Source of the DNA: UBA3210 sp963623095
GTDB lineage: Bacteria > Bacillota_I > Bacilli_A > RFN20 > CAG-449
Length of the DNA: 63,724 bases
NCBI GenBank assembly: GCA_963623095.1
Contig: CAVFKD010000004.1
Span: 1-63,724 of the forward strand
Direction of reading: 5' to 3'
The notes below the pieces were generated by a model that was not told the origin of the DNA, did no database searches, and saw only the letters and a list, made by a program, of their open reading frames with translations. Shown piece by piece: positions 18,078 through 26,654 of the stretch (position 1 is the stretch's first letter; the number at the start of each line of letters is the position of its first letter). Position numbers and translations under genes: made by a program.

Positions 18078-19133
18078 AATGAATGATTTAAGATGCTCTT
18101 CAAAATGAGGGAATAATTCTTCACCAGTTACAGTTTCAATTACTTGTCCTTTTTTGAAAATAACATAAGTATTTAATTTGGCACATGCAATACCTAAATC
18201 GGCTTGCATACCTTCACCAATACCATTTACTACACATCCCATACATGCAACAGTGATATTGAGTTTGTATTCTTCTAATAATCCCATTACTCTAGTTGCG
18301 ATGTCTTTAGTATCCGCGGTAGTTCTACCACACATTGGACAAGAGATTAATGTATAATAATCTTTATATAAACCTAAATCGTGTAATAATCTTTTCGCTG
18401 CATAGATTTCTTCAACTGGATCATCAGATAAAGAAATTCTAATTGTATTACCAATTCCTTCCATTAATAATGGTGCAAGTGCGATTGTAGATCTAATTAA
18501 ACCAATATCTTTAATAGATGATTCAGTAACTCCGATATGTAAAGGATATTTATATCTTCTTGCAGCTTGTCTATAACATTCTAATGTAATTAATGGGGAA
18601 GAAGATTTTAACGCTAATACAAGATTATGGAAATCATGCTTTTCAAATATTTGAATATAATTATCTAATAAATCTAACATGATTTTAGATGACATTTTTA
18701 AATCGTTAGATTGAATAATTTCCTTAGGTACAGAACCTGAATTAACTCCAATTCTAATCGCGACATTATTCTTTTTGGCCGCTTCGATAATTTCAACAAC
18801 ATCATCTTCATTTTTGATATTGCCAGGATTTAATCTAATTTTTGCCGCGCCATTTTCGATCGCTAGAAGGGCTAATTTTTTAGAAAAGTGAATATCTGCG
18901 ACTAATGGAATAGAGATTTGTTTAACAATATCTTTAATCGCGTAAGCATCATTTTCATCTAAAACAGAAACTCTAATTAAATCACAACCTGCACATTCAA
19001 GTTGATGAATTTGTTTAACTACTTGATCAACTTTTTCAGTTTTAATATTACACATGGATTGGATTAAGATTTTATTATCTCCACCCATTTCAATGTTTTT
19101 AATTTTTACAATACTTGTTTCATTTCTTAACAT
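18072..19133 (-). CDS. ispG: 4-hydroxy-3-methylbut-2-enyl diphosphate synthase IspG
   Basis: IspG (GcpE) converts methylerythritol cyclodiphosphate to HMBPP in the MEP isoprenoid pathway using a [4Fe-4S] cluster. The 353-residue product has the TIM-barrel half (VADIHFSKKLALLA, KIRLNPGNI, IRIGVNSGS) and the C-terminal cluster half. Cluster ligands are in SCPMCGRT near residue 265 and CMGCVVNGIGEG near 300. It is one of only two minus-strand genes, transcribed alone between terminators. No other MEP gene is in the window. GAGGT precedes the start. Confidence 0.95.
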   Translation of the reverse strand: MLRNETSIVKIKNIEMGGDNKILIQSMCNIKTEKVDQVVKQIHQLECAGCDLIRVSVLDENDAYAIKDIVKQISIPLVADIHFSKKLALLAIENGAAKIRLNPGNIKNEDDVVEIIEAAKKNNVAIRIGVNSGSVPKEIIQSNDLKMSSKIMLDLLDNYIQIFEKHDFHNLVLALKSSSPLITLECYRQAARRYKYPLHIGVTESSIKDIGLIRSTIALAPLLMEGIGNTIRISLSDDPVEEIYAAKRLLHDLGLYKDYYTLISCPMCGRTTADTKDIATRVMGLLEEYKLNITVACMGCVVNGIGEGMQADLGIACAKLNTYVIFKKGQVIETVTGEELFPHFEEHLKSFIK

Positions 19134-19261
19134 ATAAACTACCTCATAACTATTTTACATTAAATCGTTATATAATAAAATTATTATTTTATAAAAATAA
19201 TTGTAGTATTTTATTTTTGTCTATGCTAAACTTACATAGGTAACAAATGGAGGTGGAAAGA

Positions 19262-19414
19262 ATGCCACGTGAAGATATTATCTTAAAATGTACAGAATGC
19301 GGTGATGAAAACTACATTACAACAAAGAACAAAAGAAATCACCCAGAAAAGTTTGAAATCAAAAAATATTGCAAAAAATGCAATAAGATGACAAATCATA
19401 AAGAAAAGAAGTAA
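19262..19414 (+). CDS. rpmG: 50S ribosomal protein L33
   Basis: This short gene encodes a 50-residue L33. The sequence shows MPREDIILKC, then the zinc-ribbon cysteines CTEC (10-13) and CKKC (37-40), and the TTKNKRNHPEKFEIKKYC core found in L33. This is the cysteine-containing C+ form, which binds zinc. GGAGGTGG lies just upstream. It has its own terminator. The usual secE-nusG neighbours are not present. Confidence 0.95.
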   Translation: MPREDIILKCTECGDENYITTKNKRNHPEKFEIKKYCKKCNKMTNHKEKK

Positions 19415-19420
19415 GAAATT

Positions 19421-19444
19421 AGAGCTTGTAATAGCTCTTTTTTT
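19421..19444 (+). terminator. Terminator of rpmG
   Basis: AGAGCT and AGCTCT pair around a 6-base loop, followed by a T-run. Confidence 0.85.
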
Positions 19445-19464
19445 CTTATTAAAAAAGGAGAAAT

Positions 19465-20112
19465 ATGAAAGTAAAAAGATTTGAATGCACAACAATGTTT
19501 TCTTGCAATGAATATGTGTGTTCTATAGGTAATAAGAATTTTATCATTGATCCTGGCTTTTATTCTAAAAAGATAAAAGATTATATTGATTCTATTGGAG
19601 GTATATCTTTTATTTTATTAACTCATGGCCATTATGATCACATATCAGGAATTAATGATTTATTAAAAGATTTTCCTAATGTAAAAGTATATGCATATAA
19701 AGAAGAAATTGATTTAATAATGAATCCAAAAAAGAATTGTTCTTCTTCTAGATGGGATTGCCCTAGTGAATATAAAAATTATGTTCCTAATATTGATATA
19801 GAACCTTTAGATGAAGGTAAAATTGTTATTGATGGAATTGAAGTTTCAGTAATTCATACTCCAGGACATACCAAAGGTGGATGTATGTATTATTTTAAAG
19901 ATGAAAAAGTATTATTTACTGGTGATACAATTTTATGTGAATCAATTGGTAGATATGATTTACCAACTGCGAGTGAAAGTGAATTATTTAATTCTTTATC
20001 AAAAATTAGATCGTTATCTTTCCCTAATGATGTAACTTGTTATTTTGGACACGGAGAAGCATTTACATATGAAAAATTAATGCGTGTCAATATGTATTTA
20101 AGGGGAAATTAG
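19465..20112 (+). CDS. MBL-fold metallo-hydrolase (glyoxalase II-like)
   Basis: This 215-residue cytoplasmic metallo-beta-lactamase-fold hydrolase is similar to the YqgX/GloB-like group. The metal site is complete: THGHYDH near residue 52, HTPGHTKGG near 131, FTGDTI near 151 and a final FGHGE near 194. AAGGAG precedes the start. Substrates of this family range from hydroxyacyl-glutathione-like thioesters to other esters, and the sequence does not decide. Confidence 0.88.
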   Translation: MKVKRFECTTMFSCNEYVCSIGNKNFIIDPGFYSKKIKDYIDSIGGISFILLTHGHYDHISGINDLLKDFPNVKVYAYKEEIDLIMNPKKNCSSSRWDCPSEYKNYVPNIDIEPLDEGKIVIDGIEVSVIHTPGHTKGGCMYYFKDEKVLFTGDTILCESIGRYDLPTASESELFNSLSKIRSLSFPNDVTCYFGHGEAFTYEKLMRVNMYLRGN

Positions 20113-20207
20113 GTTAAAATTATAAATATTTTTAGTTCTAGTTCATTTTTTAATTTATTTTTATTTATTTATATAGTAAAATATTTTAGGTTTTATAGGA
20201 GGAAATT

Positions 20208-20765
20208 ATGGTAAACTGTACAGAAGTAAGACCTGGTAATACATTCGAATACGAAGGTCAAATTTACACATGTATCGATATTGACTTAAACAAAACAGCT
20301 ATGGCTAAGATGAAAGTCAAAATCAAATCAAAAAACGTTAGAACAGGAGCAGTTCTAGAATTATCATTTATCGGTGGCGATAAAGTTGATATTTTAAGAC
20401 TTGATAAGAAACAAATGCAATATCTTTATGATGATGGCACAGGCTATGTCTTCATGGATATTGAATCATACGAACAAGTATCTGTCCCACATGAAAGATT
20501 AGAATGGGAAAAGAATTTCTTAGTTCCTGAAGAAGTAGTCGCAATGACATTCTACGAAGGTGAAATTATGGGTATTGAATTACCTGCAAAAGTAACTTTA
20601 TTAATTACAGAATGCGAACCTGCAACACGTGGTGATACAGTCAACAAAGCTATGAAAGACGCAATCACAGAAACAGGTTTAAAAGTTAGAGTTCCATTAT
20701 TCGTCGAAAATGGTCAAAAGATCATTGTTATGACAACTGATGGTTCTTACGATTCAAGAGCTTAG
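20208..20765 (+). CDS. efp: Translation elongation factor P
   Basis: EF-P rescues ribosomes stalled at polyproline. The 185-residue protein has the KOW-like N-domain (VRPGNTFEYEGQIY), OB domain II and OB domain III with the signature ETGLKVRVPLFVENGQKI near 158-175. The modification-site loop reads IDLNKTAMAKMKVKIKSKN. This places no canonical KPGKG lysine at the tip, so modification may differ from E. coli type; many Bacilli have variant loops. It is a single-gene unit with an AGGAGG ribosome binding site and its own terminator. Confidence 0.95.
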   Translation: MVNCTEVRPGNTFEYEGQIYTCIDIDLNKTAMAKMKVKIKSKNVRTGAVLELSFIGGDKVDILRLDKKQMQYLYDDGTGYVFMDIESYEQVSVPHERLEWEKNFLVPEEVVAMTFYEGEIMGIELPAKVTLLITECEPATRGDTVNKAMKDAITETGLKVRVPLFVENGQKIIVMTTDGSYDSRA

Positions 20766-20772
20766 TTAAATT

Positions 20773-20798
20773 AAAGTGGGGCAACCCACTTTTATTTT
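20773..20798 (+). terminator. Terminator of efp
   Basis: AAAGTGGG and CCCACTTT pair around a GCAA tetraloop, followed by TATTTT. Confidence 0.85.
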
Positions 20799-20878
20799 AA
20801 CAATATGTTAACTTTGATTTAATTCATTATTCTTGAATAATGGGACTAAATCATTTATTATTTTATCGAGGTGAAAAT

Positions 20879-21121
20879 ATGTTAAGTAATATAAATATTT
20901 TAATGAGTTTTGGTTGGGAATCAGTTATGTATATCGCAATCGGTTTAGTTGCAGGTTTAGTCGGTGGTTATTTTGGCGCAAGAGCTTTAATGACAAGACA
21001 ATTAAAAAAGAACCCTCCAATTAACGAAAAAATGATAAGAGCGATGTTTATGTCTATGGGTAGAAAACCATCAGAAGCTCAAATCAAACAAGTCATGAAA
21101 AATATGAATCAATATAAATAA
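20879..21121 (+). CDS. YneF/UPF0154 family small membrane protein
   Basis: This 80-residue protein has one N-terminal membrane helix rich in glycine (about residues 16-37) followed by a conserved cytoplasmic segment. That segment is KNPPINEKMIRAMFMSMGRKPSEAQ, the signature of the YneF (UPF0154) family of Bacilli and Mollicutes. The function is unknown. An upstream in-frame ATG at 20840 lacks a ribosome binding site, whereas the ATG at 20879 follows GAGGTG. It stands alone between terminators. Confidence 0.85.
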   Translation: MLSNINILMSFGWESVMYIAIGLVAGLVGGYFGARALMTRQLKKNPPINEKMIRAMFMSMGRKPSEAQIKQVMKNMNQYK

Positions 21122-21140
21122 GCAGCAATGCTTATTTTTT
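21118..21140 (+). terminator. Terminator of the YneF-like gene
   Basis: ATAAGC and GCTTAT pair around a 6-base loop, followed by Ts; it overlaps the stop codon. Confidence 0.8.
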
Positions 21141-21143
21141 AAC

Positions 21144-21178
21144 AAAAAAAGATAACGTTATTGCGCGTTATCTTTTTT
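21144..21178 (-). terminator. Terminator of plsY, bidirectional form
   Basis: GATAACG and CGTTATC form a 7-bp stem flanked by A7 on one side and T6 on the other, so it could work in both directions. The hairpin includes the last codons of plsY. Confidence 0.8.
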
Positions 21179-21862
21179 CTTTTTTGATAAGTAAATATTT
21201 TTTTCAGTACCATCTATTAATCTTTTAATATTTGAATGATGTCTAATAATTAAGATTAATGAATAAACTACCATAAATCCTGAAAAGATATAACTTGCTT
21301 GTAATGAAGCATTCATTAACCAACTTGGTAAGAATATTAAAGCAAATGAAGCTAATGCAGTACCTAATGAAGCAAAGATACTTGATAGAGATACTTTATG
21401 AGAAGTTAGGAAGATGGAAAAGAAAATAATAATTCCAACAATTAATAATGACCAACTTGAAGCAATAATAATTCCTGCCATACAAGAAACTGCCTTACCA
21501 CCTTTGAAATGATAAAATACTGGGAAACAATGTCCTAATACACTTCCTAGTCCACATGTCATTGCGCCGATAGAAGCTAAATCAAAACTTTCTAATAATG
21601 TATTTAAAGAAGTGAATTTGATTATTAGATAACAAGCATAGAAAGGAATAATTGTTTTTGCCATATCTAGAGCGATAGTAATTAAACCTGCTTTTAAACC
21701 AAATACACGACCCATATTTGTTCCACCGGAATTATGTGATCCATAATCACGAACATCTTTGTTATATACTTTCTTTGAAAGTATGATGCCATTAGATATT
21801 GAACCAAACAAATATCCAACTAATAAACATACTCCTAGAATTAAAATAATATATCCGACCAT
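21158..21862 (-). CDS. plsY: Glycerol-3-phosphate acyltransferase PlsY
   Basis: PlsY transfers an acyl group from acyl-phosphate to glycerol-3-phosphate, the first step of phosphatidate synthesis. The 234-residue polytopic membrane protein has about five to six hydrophobic helices. It has the conserved loops GSHNSGGTNMGRVFG near residue 41 (family form GSGNxGATN) and HCFPVFYHFKGGKAVSC near 110. Both loops carry substitutions but keep the key Asn, Thr, Asn, His, Phe-Lys-Gly-Gly-Lys residues. It is divergent from parE. A C-terminal basic tail follows the last helix. Confidence 0.92.
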   Translation of the reverse strand: MVGYIILILGVCLLVGYLFGSISNGIILSKKVYNKDVRDYGSHNSGGTNMGRVFGLKAGLITIALDMAKTIIPFYACYLIIKFTSLNTLLESFDLASIGAMTCGLGSVLGHCFPVFYHFKGGKAVSCMAGIIIASSWSLLIVGIIIFFSIFLTSHKVSLSSIFASLGTALASFALIFLPSWLMNASLQASYIFSGFMVVYSLILIIRHHSNIKRLIDGTEKNIYLSKKKKDNAQ

Positions 21863-21882
21863 AATTTATCTCCAAAAATCAA

Positions 21883-21905
21883 CATAATAATAACTTATTA
21901 TTATG
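21883..21905. promoter_or_regulatory. 23-bp palindrome between plsY and parE
   Basis: CATAATAATAA and TTATTATTATG form an 11-bp perfect inverted repeat around one C. It lies in the divergent plsY/parE gap, near where the parE -35 region should be. It may be an operator for one or both genes, though AT-rich sequence makes chance palindromes more likely. Confidence 0.4.
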
Positions 21906-21923
21906 GAAAATTAAAGTCTTTTT

Positions 21924-21932
21924 TGATATAAT
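21924..21932 (+). promoter_or_regulatory. Extended -10 promoter of parE-parC
   Basis: TGATATAAT is an extended -10 element (TGn followed by TATAAT at 21927-21932), 24 bases before the parE start. No good -35 is visible, as expected for an extended -10 promoter. Confidence 0.6.
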
Positions 21933-21955
21933 CCCAATGATAAAGGAGCGAGATT

Positions 21956-23917
21956 ATGAGTGAAAATAAAAATTCTTATTCTGCTTCATCGTTAAAAATT
22001 CTAAAAGGACTTGATCCTGTTAAAAAAAGACCTGGTATGTATATTGGCTCCACAGACTGGAGAGGTACACATCACTTAGTTTGGGAAATTATAGATAATT
22101 CAATTGATGAAGCTATTGCAGGCTATGGTAAAAAAATTAGCGTAGTTATTCATAATGATGGTTCTATTTCTATCTCTGATGAAGGTAGAGGTATTCCATG
22201 TGATTATAATGAAAAAGAAAAAATGGATGGATTAGATATTGTTTTTTGCACATTGCATGGCGGAGGTAAATTCGATTCATCTAACTATAAATCTGCCGCA
22301 GGATTACACGGCGTAGGTGCGGCTTGTGTTAACGCATTATCTGAATGGGTAAAAGTTAATGTATATCGCGATGGCAAAGAATATTATGCTGAATATCGTG
22401 ATGGTGGTAATAAGCGTTTAGGTACTAAAGAAGTTGGATCAACTACCAAAAGAGGTTCAACTATTACTTTTAAACCTGATAAAAAAGCATTACCAGAACC
22501 AGAATTCAAATTTGAATTAATTGAAGAAAGATTAAACAATTGCGCATGTCAATGTCCAAATGTTAGATTTATCTTAATCGATGAAAGAGTAAAGGATAAG
22601 AAAGTTGAATTCTTCTATAAAGATGGTATTGTTGAATACTTAGATAGAAAGAATGCAGGAAAGACATCTTTACATCCAATTGGTTATTTTGTTGATAATA
22701 CAAGAGATATTAAAGTTGAATTTGCCTTCCAATTCTTACAAGATTCATATGAAGAAAAAGTATATTCATTCGCAAACTCAATTTTTACTACTATGGAAGG
22801 TAGCCATGTTCGAGGTTATCGTTCTGGTTTAACTAAAGCTTTTAATGAATATATCGATAGAAATAAATTATTAAAAGGTGATGCAAAATTAGATGGCGCG
22901 GATATTAGAGAAGGTTTATCTTGTGTAGTATCTGTTAGAATTCCTGAAGAAAAGATTCAATTTGAAGGTCAAACTAAAGAAAAATTAGGTACACCTGATG
23001 CTGCAACCGCGGTTGATAATTTAGTCTATACTAATATGACTAGATATTTAATCGAAAATAAAGAATATGCGAATAAGATTGTTAATAAAATCTTTGAAGC
23101 ACAAAAAGCTAGAATCGCAGCGAGAACTGCAAAAGATGATGTTAGAAAACTTTCACCAAAAGATAATGAAAAGAATACTTTAATGTTATCTGGTAAGTTA
23201 GTTCCACCTCAATCAAAAGATTATCGTAAAAATGAATTATTCATCGTCGAAGGTGATTCTGCTGGAGGTAACGCGAAGAAGTGTAGAAATAGATCATTCC
23301 AAGGTTTATTACCATTAAGAGGTAAACCAAAAAATATTTCTAATGATGCAGAAGATGCATTTATGAAAAATGAAGAATTATCTACTTTAGCATATACAAT
23401 TGGTACAGGTACTGGTAAAGATTTCAATATTAGAAATTTAAGATATGATAAAGTTATTATCATGACCGATGCTGATACTGATGGAGCACACATTCAAAAC
23501 TTATTAATTAATTTCTTCTATAAGAAGATGAAACCTTTAATTGAAACAGGCCATGTTTATGTTGCTTGCCCACCTTTATACCGCGTTATGAAAATGACAG
23601 GTAAAAAAGTTATTGAAGAATATGCATGGAATCAAACTGAACTTGAAGAAGCAAAAAAGAAAGTTGGAAGTGGTTATACTGTCTCACGTTATAAAGGACT
23701 TGGTGAAATGAACGCAGATCAACTATGGGTTACAACAATGGATCCTCAACATCGTAAATTAATTAAATTAACAATTAATGACGCGGATGTTGCTTCTAAA
23801 TATGTTGAATTATTCATGGGTAAAGATCCTTCTGGTAGAAATACTTGGATTAAAGAAAATGTTGATTTCTCTACAAAAGGAGATTTCTTTGTTGAGGAGG
23901 TAAAACATAATGGCTAA
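21956..23917 (+). CDS. parE: DNA topoisomerase IV subunit B
   Basis: ParE is the ATPase subunit of topoisomerase IV, which decatenates daughter chromosomes. The 653-residue protein has the GHKL ATPase (GLDPVKKRPGMYIGSTDWRG, EIIDNSIDEA, AAGLHGVGAACVNALS), the transducer domain, the TOPRIM motif FIVEGDSAGG near 427 and MTDADTDGAHI near 503. The STDxRG form and the partner's features favour ParE over GyrB. It overlaps parC by 8 bases, so the two subunits are translationally coupled. Confidence 0.92.
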   Translation: MSENKNSYSASSLKILKGLDPVKKRPGMYIGSTDWRGTHHLVWEIIDNSIDEAIAGYGKKISVVIHNDGSISISDEGRGIPCDYNEKEKMDGLDIVFCTLHGGGKFDSSNYKSAAGLHGVGAACVNALSEWVKVNVYRDGKEYYAEYRDGGNKRLGTKEVGSTTKRGSTITFKPDKKALPEPEFKFELIEERLNNCACQCPNVRFILIDERVKDKKVEFFYKDGIVEYLDRKNAGKTSLHPIGYFVDNTRDIKVEFAFQFLQDSYEEKVYSFANSIFTTMEGSHVRGYRSGLTKAFNEYIDRNKLLKGDAKLDGADIREGLSCVVSVRIPEEKIQFEGQTKEKLGTPDAATAVDNLVYTNMTRYLIENKEYANKIVNKIFEAQKARIAARTAKDDVRKLSPKDNEKNTLMLSGKLVPPQSKDYRKNELFIVEGDSAGGNAKKCRNRSFQGLLPLRGKPKNISNDAEDAFMKNEELSTLAYTIGTGTGKDFNIRNLRYDKVIIMTDADTDGAHIQNLLINFFYKKMKPLIETGHVYVACPPLYRVMKMTGKKVIEEYAWNQTELEEAKKKVGSGYTVSRYKGLGEMNADQLWVTTMDPQHRKLIKLTINDADVASKYVELFMGKDPSGRNTWIKENVDFSTKGDFFVEEVKHNG

Positions 23918-26555
23918 GAAAAAAACTGAATTAGATACATCCTCATTAAGACAAGAAGAATTTATTCAAATATCAAATATTGAAGATGTTATGTCTGAAG
24001 GATTTGGTAGATATTCTAAATACGTCTTACAAGAAAGAGCAGTCCCAGATGTTAGAGATGGATTAAAACCAGTTCAAAGAAGAATTCTTTATACAATGAT
24101 TCTTGAAGGAAATGTTTCTAGTAAACCAACTAGAAAATGCGCTCGTACTGTTGGCGCGGTTATTGGTCGATTCCATCCACATGGTGATACTTCTGTTTAT
24201 GAAGCAATGGTTAGAATGTCCCAAGATTGGAAGATGCGTTATCCATTAATTGATTTCCAAGGTAATAATGGTTCAATCGATGGTGATGGTCCTGCGGCTT
24301 ATCGTTATACTGAAGCAAGATTATCTGAATTATCAGATTTAATGGTTCAAGATTTAAATAAAAATACAGTTGATATGCAACTCAACTTCGATGATTTAGA
24401 ATTTGAACCTACTGTCTTACCTTCAAGATTTCCAAATTTACTAGTAAATGGTACTCAAGGTATTGCGATTGGTTCTTCAACCGATATTCCTCCACATAAT
24501 TTAAAAGAAGTAATTGATGCGATCAATTATCGTATCTCACATAAAAAATGTACAACAAAGGAATTAATGGAATTTATTAAAGGTCCTGATTTCCCAACGG
24601 GTGGCATTATTAAAGATACATCAATCCTTCTTCCAATGTATGAAAGCGGTAATGGATCTTTCAAATTATGGTGTAAAACAGAAATTGATACTTCCGCGAA
24701 AGATATTAACCAAATCATTATTACTGAAATTCCTTGGGGAAAAGATAAATCTGAATTAGTTAATAACATCGATAAATGTCGTTTCGCGAATAAGTTAGAT
24801 GCGATTATCGAAGTAAGAGATGAAACTGATAGAGATGGATTAAGAATCGCGATTGATGTTAAAAAAGATTCTGATCCAAACAACATTTTAAATTTCTTAT
24901 TATCAAAAGGTGTTTTATGTTCAACAATCAAATTTAATTGTTTAGTTATTGATCATGATAGACCAGTTGTCGCACCTTTAACTGAAATGATTGATTGCTA
25001 CATTGAACATCAAGTTGATGTTTTAACTCGTAGAAGTAAATTCGATTTAGAAAAGGCAGAAAATAGACTTCATATTGTTCAAGGCTTAATCAAAGCTTGC
25101 TCAATTATTGATGAAGTTGTCGCACTTATTAAAGCTAGTAAAGATAAAGCTGATGCTAAAATTAATTTAGTTCAAAAATTTGGATTTACTGAAGTTCAAG
25201 CGGAAGCTATTTTAAATTTACAATTATATCGTTTATCAAACTTAGATATTATGACTTTAGTTAATGAAAGAGATGAATTAACTGAAACTATTGAATATTT
25301 AAAGGGATTATTAGAATCTCCAACTAAGATGAATAACTTAATTAAATCTGATTTAAATAAAGTTAAAGAAAAATTTGGCGATGAAAGAAGAACTTTAATT
25401 GAAGACCAAAATACTTCATTCGATATTGATAAGAAAGCATTAATTTCTAAAGATGAATGTATGATTTCCTTTACTCGTGATGGTTATATCAAACGTAGTA
25501 ATTTAAAATCATTCAAATCCAGTGAAATTTTACCTAATATTAAATTAGGTGATGCGGTAAAAGGTATTGTTAAAGCTTATACTACTGATTCATTATTATT
25601 ATTTACAAACTTTGGTAACTATATTTGCTTACCAGTTTATAAATTAGATGATATGAAATGGAAAGAAGAAGGTTCTCATATCAATGATATTTCAACCCTC
25701 TCACCTAAAGAAAAGATTATTAAAGGTATTATTGTTAGAGAATTCATCAAGGGTGTTTCTATCGCATTAATTTCTAAATTAGGACAAATTAAACGTACTC
25801 CTTTATATCAATTTGAAACTGCGAAATACAATAAACCATCTAAATGCTTTAAATTATTAAATGATGATGAAGTCATGGATGTAAAAGCATGCTTTGGTCA
25901 AACAGGTTTAGGCGTAGTTTTAGATAATGGTTCATTTAACTATTTTGATGAAACTGAAGTTAAACATGTCGGTATTAAAGCTGGTGGTATTAAAGCGATT
26001 AAGATGGATAAAGACAGTAAATATTTATCTCAATTAATCAGTGTTGAACCACATGATAAGGTTTATTTCCATATTATTACAAAACAAAAAGGTGTTCGTG
26101 TAGTTGATTCTTCACACTTAGAAAAAACTGCAAGATTATCCGCGAAAGAAAATATTATTAAATCATTCAAATCTGATCCTCAAAATATTATCTATATCAA
26201 TAAAGTATCGAAAAAGGAAGAAAATCCTTGTGAATATGCTTTATTTGAAAACCAAGATGTTAAGAAACTCGATTTAAAAGATGTTAAATTAACACCATTA
26301 GATTCTTATTTGAAGAGTGATAATTTAGAATTAGGTAATTCATTTGATATTGTTGATTGTTATAATCTCGATGTTGAAATTATTTCTAAAGATTCTAAAT
26401 TATATCAACCAATTGTTGAAGAAGATGATTCTTCTTTATTAGATGAATTAGATGCAAGAAAGTTAGATATTCCTACTCATCCTGCAAGTGTTACTAAAGA
26501 AGAAAAAGAAGAAGACGACAAAATAAGCTTATTCGATTTTGTTGATGATGATTAG
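23910..26555 (+). CDS. parC: DNA topoisomerase IV subunit A
   Basis: ParC is the DNA-cleaving subunit. The 881-residue protein has the winged-helix block (RAVPDVRDGLKPVQRRILYTM, ARTVGAVIGRFHPHGD) with the catalytic tyrosine in AAYRYTEARLS near residue 133. The tower and coiled-coil region and a beta-propeller C-terminal domain follow. The sequence GNNGSIDGDGPAA and the lack of the GyrA-box (QRRGGKG) support ParC rather than GyrA. An acidic tail follows residue 845. A strong terminator closes the parE-parC operon. Confidence 0.92.
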   Translation: MAKKKTELDTSSLRQEEFIQISNIEDVMSEGFGRYSKYVLQERAVPDVRDGLKPVQRRILYTMILEGNVSSKPTRKCARTVGAVIGRFHPHGDTSVYEAMVRMSQDWKMRYPLIDFQGNNGSIDGDGPAAYRYTEARLSELSDLMVQDLNKNTVDMQLNFDDLEFEPTVLPSRFPNLLVNGTQGIAIGSSTDIPPHNLKEVIDAINYRISHKKCTTKELMEFIKGPDFPTGGIIKDTSILLPMYESGNGSFKLWCKTEIDTSAKDINQIIITEIPWGKDKSELVNNIDKCRFANKLDAIIEVRDETDRDGLRIAIDVKKDSDPNNILNFLLSKGVLCSTIKFNCLVIDHDRPVVAPLTEMIDCYIEHQVDVLTRRSKFDLEKAENRLHIVQGLIKACSIIDEVVALIKASKDKADAKINLVQKFGFTEVQAEAILNLQLYRLSNLDIMTLVNERDELTETIEYLKGLLESPTKMNNLIKSDLNKVKEKFGDERRTLIEDQNTSFDIDKKALISKDECMISFTRDGYIKRSNLKSFKSSEILPNIKLGDAVKGIVKAYTTDSLLLFTNFGNYICLPVYKLDDMKWKEEGSHINDISTLSPKEKIIKGIIVREFIKGVSIALISKLGQIKRTPLYQFETAKYNKPSKCFKLLNDDEVMDVKACFGQTGLGVVLDNGSFNYFDETEVKHVGIKAGGIKAIKMDKDSKYLSQLISVEPHDKVYFHIITKQKGVRVVDSSHLEKTARLSAKENIIKSFKSDPQNIIYINKVSKKEENPCEYALFENQDVKKLDLKDVKLTPLDSYLKSDNLELGNSFDIVDCYNLDVEIISKDSKLYQPIVEEDDSSLLDELDARKLDIPTHPASVTKEEKEEDDKISLFDFVDDD

Positions 26556-26560
26556 TTTAA

Positions 26561-26587
26561 GGCTCGGTTAAAACCGAGTCTTTTTTA
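26561..26587 (+). terminator. Terminator of parE-parC
   Basis: GGCTCGGTT and AACCGAGTC pair (one G-T) with a short A loop, followed by six Ts. Confidence 0.88.
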
Positions 26588-26654
26588 ATTTTAAAAAATT
26601 TTTTTAGGATTTTTTCATTTTTTTGCAAAATACATATATAGGAGGGTAAATTAT

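Noticed and set aside
19283..19495. A minus-strand open frame opposite rpmG
   Set aside because: It is antisense to rpmG, a clear L33 gene, and has no homology-like features of its own.
21956..26555. DNA gyrase B and A instead of ParE and ParC
   Set aside because: The sequence lacks the GyrA-box in the C-terminal domain and shows ParC-type GNNGSIDGDGPAA and ParE-type GSTDWRG blocks.
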